Positions 55,003 through 64,000 of a DNA stretch of 64,000 nt are shown here, piece after piece. Below the pieces are notes generated by a model. The model was not told the DNA's origin, searched no databases, and saw only the letters and a program-made list of their open reading frames with translations. The number at the start of each line of letters is the position of its first letter. Positions within the stretch are counted from its first letter, which is position 1. The DNA lies in NCBI RefSeq assembly GCF_024609265.1, contig NZ_JANHMP010000001.1, positions 930,001-994,000 on the forward strand, written 5' to 3'. The stretch is from Geothrix campi (GTDB lineage Bacteria; Acidobacteriota; Holophagae; Holophagales; Holophagaceae). The translations under genes and the position numbers were made by a program.

Positions 55003-56118
55003 ATGAGCACCCGCCCCGACTCCCCCTTCGCCCCCATCGAGGAGGCCATCGATGCCATCCGGCAAGGCCGCATGGTCGTGGTGGTCGACGACGAGGACCG
55101 CGAGAACGAGGGCGATCTCACCCTGGCGGCCGAGCATGTGACGCCGGAGACCATCGCCTTCATGGCCACGTTCGGCCGGGGCCTCATCTGCGCGGCCCTG
55201 GAAGGATCGGTGCTGGACCGGCTCCAGATCCCCCTCATGGTCCGGGACAACACCAGCCCGTTCGAGACGGCCTTCTGCATCTCGGTGGAGGCCCGGGAGG
55301 GCACCACCACGGGCATCAGCGCCCAGGACCGGGCCCGCACCATCCAGGCCCTCATCGCCCCGGATGCCAAGCCCCAGCACTTCGTGAAGCCCGGCCACGT
55401 CTTCCCCCTGCGGGCCCGTCCCGGCGGCGTGCTCACCCGCACGGGCCAGACCGAGGCCAGCGTGGACCTGGCGCGCCTGGCGGGCCTCCATCCCAGCGGC
55501 GTGATCTGCGAAATCATGAAAGACGACGGCACCATGGCGCGGGTCCCGGATCTGGTCCCCTTCTGCCGGCAGCACGGGCTCCCGCTCGTGACCGTGGCGG
55601 ATCTCGTGGCCTACCGCCTGCGACAGGAGCCCCTGGTGGCCCCCCTCGAAGTCCGCACCATGGCCAGCCAGTGGGGGGCCCTGAAGGTCCACCGCTTCCA
55701 GAGCCTGCTGGATGGCGGCAGCCATTTGGCCTTCGTGCTGGGTGACCTGGGCGGCGACCCGCCCCTGGTGCGGGTCCATGTCGAGACGCTGCCGGACGAT
55801 CTGCATGGCTTCGAGACGGGCCTCTTCCAGAAGGCCATGGCGGCCCTGTCCAAGGAGGGCCGGGGCGTGCTGGTCTATCTGCGCCGCCACGCCCACACGC
55901 CCGGCGTGGCCGAAGAGGGCCACGCCCAGCCCCAGGTCATGAACGATCGCGACTTCGGCGTGGGCGCCCAGATCCTGCGCCAGCTCGGTGTTGGAAAAAT
56001 GCGCCTCCTCAGCCGTCATGAAACCAAGTACATTGGCCTCCGTGGCTTCGGTCTCGACCTTTGCGCGCACGTGCCTCTGGAACCATCCCAGGACCAGCCC
56101 CCTACGGATCGGCAGTGA
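55003..56118 (+). CDS. ribB: 3,4-dihydroxy-2-butanone-4-phosphate synthase with degenerate GTP-cyclohydrolase-II domain
   Basis: 371 residues. The N-terminal RibB domain carries DDEDRENEGDLTLAAEHV and RPGGVLTRTGQTEASVDLARLAG, ending IMKDDGTMARVPDL. The metal-binding His of the GHTEA motif is Gln here. The C-terminal GCHII-like domain lacks the zinc cysteines (VHVETLPDDLHGFETG) but keeps NDRDFGVGAQILRQLG, so it is probably inactive as a cyclohydrolase. Start ATG 55003 follows TGAGGAG; an earlier ATG lies at 54937. Confidence 0.86.
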   Translation: MSTRPDSPFAPIEEAIDAIRQGRMVVVVDDEDRENEGDLTLAAEHVTPETIAFMATFGRGLICAALEGSVLDRLQIPLMVRDNTSPFETAFCISVEAREGTTTGISAQDRARTIQALIAPDAKPQHFVKPGHVFPLRARPGGVLTRTGQTEASVDLARLAGLHPSGVICEIMKDDGTMARVPDLVPFCRQHGLPLVTVADLVAYRLRQEPLVAPLEVRTMASQWGALKVHRFQSLLDGGSHLAFVLGDLGGDPPLVRVHVETLPDDLHGFETGLFQKAMAALSKEGRGVLVYLRRHAHTPGVAEEGHAQPQVMNDRDFGVGAQILRQLGVGKMRLLSRHETKYIGLRGFGLDLCAHVPLEPSQDQPPTDRQ

Positions 56119-56609
56119 TCGACACCCTTTTCCTGACCCGCTCGCCCCTGTTCCAGAACCTGGACGAGGCGGAGCGCGCCCAGATCCTGATGATCGGCCA
56201 GGTCCGCCAGGTCTGCGCCGGCGAGGTGATCTTCCGGGAGGGCGATGCCGGGGATGGCCTCTTCATCGTGCTCAAGGGATCCGTGCGCATCTCCAAGCGG
56301 AGCGCCACCGGCGAGGAGGCCCTGGCGGTGCTGAATCCGCCCGCCTTCTTCGGGGAGATGGCCCTCATCGACCTGGCGGCCCGGGCGGCGGACGCCATCG
56401 CCAATGAGCCTGGGGAGCTGTTCTTCATCCCCCTCCAGGACCTCCGCTCCCTGATTGAAGTGCAGCACAAGATCGCCCTCAAGATTCTCTATGCCCTCTG
56501 TGAAGTGCTTGCCCAACGCCTGCGGGAAACCAATGACCGCTACATGAGCATCTTCACCATCGCCCAGTGGGGAGGCGCCAATCCTGGCGGCCCCCTGCCC
56601 GTACCCTGA
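56115..56609 (+). CDS. Cyclic-nucleotide-binding-domain protein
   Basis: 164 residues, a lone cNMP-binding domain: SPLFQNLDEAERAQIL, GEVIFREGDAGDGLFIVLKGSVRI and PPAFFGEMALID. No C-terminal helix-turn-helix, so it is not a Crp-like transcription factor. GTG start shares GTGA with the ribB stop. Effector unknown. Confidence 0.85.
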   Translation: MIDTLFLTRSPLFQNLDEAERAQILMIGQVRQVCAGEVIFREGDAGDGLFIVLKGSVRISKRSATGEEALAVLNPPAFFGEMALIDLAARAADAIANEPGELFFIPLQDLRSLIEVQHKIALKILYALCEVLAQRLRETNDRYMSIFTIAQWGGANPGGPLPVP

Positions 56610-56635
56610 ACACCCCGAACTTGAAAGGAGTTCCC

Positions 56636-56956
56636 ATGTCCGACCTTGTTGCCCACATCACTGACGCCGAGTTCCCCCAGGCCGTCGCCCAGGGCGTCAC
56701 CCTCGTGGATTTCTGGGCCCCCTGGTGCGGCCCCTGCAAGATGATCGCGCCCGTCCTGGATGAGCTGGCCGCCGAGATGAAGGGCCAGGCCAAGTTCGTG
56801 AAGATGAATGTGGATGAGAACCCGCAGGTGGCCGGCCAGTTCGGCATCATGAGCATCCCCACCCTGATCGTGTTCAAGGACGGCAAGCCCGTGAACAAGC
56901 TCATCGGCGGCCAGCCCAAGCCCCAGCTCAAGGCGTTCGTGGAGAGTGCGTTCTAA
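56636..56956 (+). CDS. trxA: Thioredoxin
   Basis: 106 residues with the active site WAPWCGPCKMIAP and the cis-Pro region FGIMSIPTLIVFKDGKPV. General protein disulfide reductase. Strong ribosome-binding site (AAAGGAG) and a terminator 20 bp downstream. Confidence 0.97.
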   Translation: MSDLVAHITDAEFPQAVAQGVTLVDFWAPWCGPCKMIAPVLDELAAEMKGQAKFVKMNVDENPQVAGQFGIMSIPTLIVFKDGKPVNKLIGGQPKPQLKAFVESAF

Positions 56957-56976
56957 ATTCTTCAAGCTTTTCAGCC

Positions 56977-57010
56977 CATGCAAAACGCCGGCGAGCCGGC
57001 GTTTTGCATG
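56977..57010. terminator. Bidirectional intrinsic terminator
   Basis: 16-bp perfect stem (CATGCAAAACGCCGGC / GCCGGCGTTTTGCATG) with a 2-base loop, flanked by A/T runs, between convergent trxA and the response-regulator gene. Confidence 0.85.
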
Positions 57011-57032
57011 TACGGCCTTCGGCCGGAGGAAA

Positions 57033-57944
57033 CTACTTCCTTCTGAGCACCAGCCGCACCTGGTTCCCCTTGTCGTTGAAGTGGACTTCGTCCATCACGA
57101 GGAGGATGAGGGGCAGGCCCCGACCGCAATGGGAGGCCATCTCCGATTCGGGCGGTGGGGGTAGGAGTTGGCCGGCGTCGAAACCCCGGCCTTCGTCGCT
57201 GATCTCCACCTCGAAGCGCTCGGTGTCCATGGCCAGGCGCACTTCGATCAGCCGCCCCGCGTATTCCGGGTCCGCCATGCGCTTTGCGCGCAGCACGGCG
57301 TAGGGATCCTCTTCCGCGAAGAGGTCCACCTTGAGGCGCGAATCCAGGTCGAGGTTGCCATGCTCAAGGGCGTTCACCAGGGCCTCGTGGATGGCCATGG
57401 CGATCACGTCGATGTTGCCCGCGGAGGCGAAGCCCATGGGCACGAGCCGGTCCGTGAGGTGGTGCATCAGGCTCGGAATGTCCAACTCGTCGGACCGGAA
57501 CAGGAAATGCCGCCGCTCGTTCACCAGGCCGCGCAAGCCGTCGTCGGCCTTGCGGAGCTCCCGGTGGAGGTCCACCAGACGGAAGACGCTCTGCACCAGG
57601 TCGCGGATGGAGATGGGCTTCATGAACAGGTTGGAGGCGCCGAAGCGCATGGCCTGGATGGCGTAGTCCACCGAGGCCTGGCCCGTCATGAGCACCACCG
57701 GGAGGTGGGGGTGGGTCGCCTTCACCTTGTGGACCACCTCGAACCCGTCCATCCCCTCCATGTTGATGTCGCTGAGGACCAGGTCGAAGGTGGGGGCATT
57801 GGGGTTCTGGAGGAGTTCCATGGCCTGGGCGGCATCCGGATAGGCATGGACCTCCATGCCGTAATGGGCCAGGGCCGACTGGACCATCTCGAGCACGGAC
57901 GGGTCGTCATCGATCAGGAGGATGTGCGTCCCGCGGCGGATCAT
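57033..57944 (-). CDS. Response regulator with anti-sigma-factor-like histidine kinase ATPase domain
   Basis: 303 residues from the ATG at 57944. Receiver domain (ILLIDDDPSVLEMV, phospho-Asp in LVLSDINMEGMDG, Lys in MKPIS) joined by a helical linker to an HATPase_c_2 domain (AIHEALVNALEHGNLD, EISDEGRGFD, GRGLPLILLVMDEV), the layout of RsbW-like ATPases controlled by phosphorylation. Likely part of a partner-switching circuit. Confidence 0.82.
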   Translation of the reverse strand: MIRRGTHILLIDDDPSVLEMVQSALAHYGMEVHAYPDAAQAMELLQNPNAPTFDLVLSDINMEGMDGFEVVHKVKATHPHLPVVLMTGQASVDYAIQAMRFGASNLFMKPISIRDLVQSVFRLVDLHRELRKADDGLRGLVNERRHFLFRSDELDIPSLMHHLTDRLVPMGFASAGNIDVIAMAIHEALVNALEHGNLDLDSRLKVDLFAEEDPYAVLRAKRMADPEYAGRLIEVRLAMDTERFEVEISDEGRGFDAGQLLPPPPESEMASHCGRGLPLILLVMDEVHFNDKGNQVRLVLRRK

Positions 57945-57967
57945 GGGGGCTCCGTTTCCCAAGGATA

Positions 57968-59257
57968 CTAGAAGGCCACCCGACCCATCGGGAGGACCGC
58001 GAGCGGCGCCAGATGCGGGGCCAGCAGACCGAGCGTGCGGTCGAGCGTGCCTCTCAGGGCCTCGGGCAGCGGGGCCACGCCCTTGGCGCGCAGGGCGCTG
58101 GCGGCCAGGGCGTCGGTCAGAGCGTCGGCCAGGGCCCCGCCGAGGTCCTGCGCCGCGACCACCTGGAGCAGCCCGGCGTCGCGCAGGGGCGGCACCAGGT
58201 CCTCGAAGTTGGCGAAGCCCGGCCCCACGAGGGTGGGAACGCCCAGACGGACGGGTTCCAAGGGGTTGTGCCCACCGGCGGCAACCCAGCCGCCGGCCAC
58301 CAGGGCCACGGTGCCTTCGGCATAGGCGGCCGAGAGCTCTCCCAGCGTATCCAGGAGCAGCACGTCCACGGCCGACCAGGCGGCCGTCGCGGGCCAGTCC
58401 GCGGAGGCACGGCGGAAGGCGAGACCCCGATCCGCCAGGAGCTCCGCCACCTCGTCGAACCGGCGCGGCTGGCGCGGGGCCAGGATGAGGCGCAAACCGG
58501 GCGCCTGCCGGCGGGCGGTCGTCCAGGCCTCGATCGCCAGCTCTTCCTCGGCCGCCACCGTGTTCCCGGCGACGATCACCGGGTGCGCCCCCCAGGCCTC
58601 CCGCAGGGCCGCCCAGCCCTCGTGCAAGGGGCGCGGGGCGGGGAGGTCCGCCTTGAGGTTGCCGCCGAGGTGGACCTCGGGCGCGCCCAGACGGCGGAAG
58701 GCCGCCGCGCTGACCTCGTCCCTGGCCGCCACCAGGCTGAGGCGCGCCGCGGCCCGGCGGAGCCAGGGGCCGCCCCGCTGGAGGGACCGCTCCGTCAGAC
58801 GCCCATTCACCACCATGCGCGGGATACCACGGGCTTCGAGGGCCTGCAGCAGGCCAGGCCAGAGTTCCGTCTCCAGGGCCAGGAACAGGCCCGGAGGATG
58901 CCGCAGAAAGGGTTCCAGCCCGGCGGGATCATCCAGGGGAAAGGCGCCGCCGCTGACGCGCCCCGTACCTCCATCCCAGCCTGGCAACCGCCGGGCCAGG
59001 AGGTCCAGCCCCGCAGGCGTGCCCGTACTGAGGTGGACGCGGTGGCCGGCGTCGCGGAGCCGCGCCACCAGGCCGTCCGCCAGCAGCAGCTCCCCCACGC
59101 TCACCGCGTGGAGCCAGACCCAGCGGCCCTCCGGCAGGTCGGGTGCCTCCGCCTCCAGCCGCAGACGCCAGGCTTCCGGCAGGCCCCGGGCGCAGGCTCG
59201 CGTCACGGCCCCCACCAGGGAGATCGTCGCCAGGTAGCTGAAGTCGAGCAGGTCCAC
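57968..59257 (-). CDS. waaA: 3-deoxy-D-manno-octulosonic acid transferase
   Basis: 429 residues. Adds Kdo to lipid A. Family signatures: WLHAVSVGELLLADGLVARL, ETELWPGLLQAL, ARDEVSAAAFRRLGAPEVHLGGNLKADL and, near the end, GGHNPLEPVRLGVPTLVGPGFANF. N-terminal membrane-associated segment. Confidence 0.93.
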   Translation of the reverse strand: MDLLDFSYLATISLVGAVTRACARGLPEAWRLRLEAEAPDLPEGRWVWLHAVSVGELLLADGLVARLRDAGHRVHLSTGTPAGLDLLARRLPGWDGGTGRVSGGAFPLDDPAGLEPFLRHPPGLFLALETELWPGLLQALEARGIPRMVVNGRLTERSLQRGGPWLRRAAARLSLVAARDEVSAAAFRRLGAPEVHLGGNLKADLPAPRPLHEGWAALREAWGAHPVIVAGNTVAAEEELAIEAWTTARRQAPGLRLILAPRQPRRFDEVAELLADRGLAFRRASADWPATAAWSAVDVLLLDTLGELSAAYAEGTVALVAGGWVAAGGHNPLEPVRLGVPTLVGPGFANFEDLVPPLRDAGLLQVVAAQDLGGALADALTDALAASALRAKGVAPLPEALRGTLDRTLGLLAPHLAPLAVLPMGRVAF

Positions 59258-59302
59258 GAATCCACGCTCTCATGAATCGGGGCTCGGCGGCATCATGGAG
59301 GG

Positions 59303-60313
59303 ATGACGGTACTCGCCCCCCTCGAAGTTCTCATCGTCACCGGCCCCCTGGGCGCCGGGAAGACCACCGTGGTGAACCGCCTGTTGAAGGCCGAAGTGGC
59401 CGCGGGCCGGCGAGTGGCGGTCCTCATCAACGAATTCGGCGCCATCAGCGTGGACGGCACCCTGGTGGACGCGGAGCGACCCGAACTGGCGGGCGTGGAG
59501 AATCTGGTGAACGGCTGCGTCTGCTGCAGCCTCCGCAACGATGTGGTGGCCACGCTCCAGGCCTGGTGCGACCAGCCGGAAGGCCAGCGACCCGAGCGGG
59601 TGGTGCTGGAGACCACCGGCCTCGCGGACCCTACGGATCTCCTCGACCTGGAGCTGGAACCGGCGCTGGCCGGGCGCCTGCGCCTGGCGGGACTGCTCAC
59701 GGTGATTTCCAGCCTGGCCCCCGTGGATCATCTGAAAACGAAGCCCCTGCTCCATCGTCAGGCGGCACTGGCCAGCCTCATTCACCTGAGCAAGGCCGAC
59801 CTCGATCCTTCCGCCGCCGTAGCCTGGGAGGGCGAACTGCGTGCGGCCTTCCGGCAGATCCCGCTGGTGCCCACCCGCCACGGCGTGGCTTCCGAAGGCA
59901 GCCCAGATCCCTGGCGCGGGGATATGCGCCCCCTGCCCGAAGGCTGGGAGGCGGCCGGCGGTCCCAGTTTCGCGGAGGCGCGCTCGCTCACCCTGCACTG
60001 GGACCATCCCGTGGATCCCGAAGCCCTGGAGGGCCTGTTGCTGGCGTCGCCGGAAGCTGGCGAGTTGTTGCGTGCCAAGGGTGTCTGCGTGTTCGCGGGC
60101 TGGGCCGCGCGGAATGACGGCAGCGACCGCTGGGCCTTCCAGTTGGCGGACGGTCGGCTGGAGATCTCGCCGCTGCCCTTGGCCGCCGATGGCAGCGCCC
60201 AGGCCTGCGCGGCCGTCGTCATCGGAACAGGCCTGGATGCCCTCCATTGGAAGCGGGCGCTCCGTGCCCTGGAACGTCCCCCCGCGGGCCAGCGCCGCAA
60301 AGCCTTTCTCTAG
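59303..60313 (+). CDS. CobW/COG0523-type GTPase
   Basis: 336 residues. G3E-family P-loop GTPase with Walker A TGPLGAGKTTVVNRLL, the metal-binding NGCVCCS (CxCC) motif, ETTGLADPTDL and LIHLSKADLDP (specificity motif in place of NKxD). C-terminal CobW domain. Probably a metallochaperone; metal unknown. Divergent from waaA by 45 bp. Confidence 0.87.
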   Translation: MTVLAPLEVLIVTGPLGAGKTTVVNRLLKAEVAAGRRVAVLINEFGAISVDGTLVDAERPELAGVENLVNGCVCCSLRNDVVATLQAWCDQPEGQRPERVVLETTGLADPTDLLDLELEPALAGRLRLAGLLTVISSLAPVDHLKTKPLLHRQAALASLIHLSKADLDPSAAVAWEGELRAAFRQIPLVPTRHGVASEGSPDPWRGDMRPLPEGWEAAGGPSFAEARSLTLHWDHPVDPEALEGLLLASPEAGELLRAKGVCVFAGWAARNDGSDRWAFQLADGRLEISPLPLAADGSAQACAAVVIGTGLDALHWKRALRALERPPAGQRRKAFL

Positions 60314-60397
60314 GGTGGATTCGGAGCAGCGCGCCGAATCTGCGCCCGCCTTGGTATCATCGCATTTCCCCCGATTTCGGGATCGCAAGGAGCAGGT

Positions 60398-62922
<2,525 letters not shown>

Positions 62923-62923
<1 letters not shown>

Positions 62924-63537
62924 TGCGCCCAGCCCTGCCAATGGTGGTGCCTGCGCTCCTGGCGCTGTCATTGGCCTGCCAACCCCGCGGGGCCTCGCCC
63001 GTCTACGGCCCCTGGGAAGAGGGCCTCACGCTGGCCTTCGAGGATCCCTCCCAGCCCCAGCCCCAGCGCTCGGCGGACCGGCTGCAGGTGCGCGTAAGCC
63101 GGTCGTCCATGGCACCGGGCGCGCCGCGCCTCGTGCAGTTGGATCTCACCAACCTCCGGGGCCAGATGAGCCTGCTGGTCCGGCACCAGGACGGTGGCAT
63201 CGCCCTCCTGGGCGACGATCGCCGCGTGGTGGCCCAGACGCTGCCGCCGGGCTTCCCCGCCACCACAGCCTGGGAGGATCGCGGCGTCCAGTTCCGCGTG
63301 GTGGGCCGCGCCAAGTGGGAGGGGGCCAAGCTCCTGCCGGCGACCTCCGATCCGGTGGGGGTGTGGGTGGAAGCCCGACCCCTCCAGGGGCCCCGCCGCC
63401 GAACCCTCTACCTGCCCAATCTCGGCGAAGTGGAAGCCCAGGAGGAGCATGGTGATGGCTGGGTCACCGTGAACCGGCTGGTGGCCCGCGGGTTCGTGGA
63501 CCTGCCTCCCGCCCCTCTTCCTGATCGACGTCCCTGA
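62923..63537 (+). CDS. Lipoprotein of unknown function
   Basis: 204 residues with a lipobox (LLALSLAC, Cys near 19). Mature part beta-rich (RLQVRVSRSSMAPGAPRLVQLDL; GVWVEARPLQGPRRRTLYLPNLGEVEAQ). No family recognised. The start overlaps the tex stop by one base; it sits between tex and lepB, likely one operon. Confidence 0.68.
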
Positions 63538-63558
63538 TCGACCATTTCCGGAGCCGAC

Positions 63559-64000
63559 ATGGCCGCTGATACTGCCGACAAGACCCCTGAAGCCGAGATC
63601 GAGCTGCCTCCCGGCGCCGCCAAGGGCGCCGTGCGGGACAACCTGGAAGTGATCTGCTTCGCGATGATCCTGATCCTGTTCTTCAAGACCTTCGTGGGTC
63701 AGCAGTTCAAGATCCCCTCTGCTTCCATGCGCAACACGCTGATGATCGGGGACCACCTGCTGGCCAACAAGTTCATCTTCGCCCAGCCCCAGTGGGCCTG
63801 GGAGGAAACCCTGTTCCCGATGCGGAGCGTGAAGCGCGGCGACATCATCGTGTTCCGCTACCCCATCGACCGCGACCAGGACTACGTGAAGCGCTGCGTG
63901 GCCCTGGCGGGCGACACGGTAGAGATGCGCAACAAGCGCCTCTACGTGAACGGCAAGCAGGTCACCGGCCCCTTCGAACACATGTTCGGCCGGAGCCCCG
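63559..64000 (+). CDS. lepB: Signal peptidase I, 3' end cut by window edge
   Basis: 147 visible residues. Cytoplasmic leader, membrane segment (VICFAMILILFFKTFVG) and the catalytic Ser in FKIPSASMRNTLMIGDHLL near residue 54, then the general-base Lys in DYVKRCVALAGDTVE near 112. Removes Sec signal peptides. Continues beyond 64000. Confidence 0.94.
   Translation, partial: MAADTADKTPEAEIELPPGAAKGAVRDNLEVICFAMILILFFKTFVGQQFKIPSASMRNTLMIGDHLLANKFIFAQPQWAWEETLFPMRSVKRGDIIVFRYPIDRDQDYVKRCVALAGDTVEMRNKRLYVNGKQVTGPFEHMFGRSP

Noticed and set aside
56115-56609. cNMP-binding protein considered as the factor for the CRP-like site
   Set aside because: It has no helix-turn-helix.

Overview
The window is high-GC bacterial chromosome from a Gram-negative organism: it carries WaaA/KdtA for lipopolysaccharide, an Mla-type lipid transport operon and outer-membrane beta-barrel proteins. 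The two-subunit glycyl-tRNA synthetase, a DUF4388 (PATAN) protein and the general gene mix point to Acidobacteriota, probably the Holophaga/Geothrix lineage. That placement is inference and was not tested.

Layout. 1-19,490 is ordinary chromosome: partial guaA, a peptidase-MA/TPR protein, glyQ-glyS, a GNAT, carbamate kinase, a YciI protein, a very large hybrid histidine kinase, an OsmC protein, an mlaE-mlaF-mlaD operon with an odd ATPase, an outer-membrane protein, a CAP-domain protein, a DUF4395 protein, and cysK divergent from a CymR-like Rrf2 regulator.

19,936-34,588 is the standout region: a cassette array of an integron. At least 18 attC sites were found, about 108-125 bp each and mostly exactly 124 bp. 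Each consists of an outer R''/R' pair (CCTAAC...GTTAGG), an inner CTCAAC/GGTTAG pair and a GC-rich hairpin arm, and they separate about 18 short + strand cassette genes. The left edge has a site resembling the core of a class 1 attI. No integron integrase is present in the window, so this is a CALIN-type array or one driven in trans. The first ten attC sites are almost identical and the distal ones increasingly decayed, as expected if new cassettes enter at the left end. Cassette products include a VOC protein, two GNATs, a class I methyltransferase, an MDR oxidoreductase, a peroxiredoxin, a P-loop kinase-like protein, a DUF1801 protein, several exported or membrane proteins of unknown function and a beta-barrel protein. 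One oversized cassette also holds a TetR regulator divergent from a saccharopine-dehydrogenase-like gene.

34,600-45,300 returns to chromosome: a C45/phospholipase-B-like secreted hydrolase, an RluA-type pseudouridine synthase, a diacylglycerol-kinase-like protein, a secreted protein, murC, an M14 carboxypeptidase and a UbiX-like flavin prenyltransferase. 45,750-51,700 is a second accessory island: a secreted 1647-residue RHS/YD-repeat protein with a variable C-terminal tail, a small multi-pass membrane protein just downstream (candidate immunity protein), and the rotted 3' end of an IS1595-type transposase upstream.

51,736-64,000 is chromosome again: ftsX translationally coupled to a lipoprotein, a DUF4388 protein, a RibB with a degenerate GTP-cyclohydrolase-II domain followed by a cyclic-nucleotide-binding protein and thioredoxin, a response regulator fused to an anti-sigma-like ATPase, waaA, a CobW-type GTPase, tex with a proline-rich tail, a lipoprotein, and partial lepB at the right edge. 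No tRNA, rRNA or CRISPR was seen.
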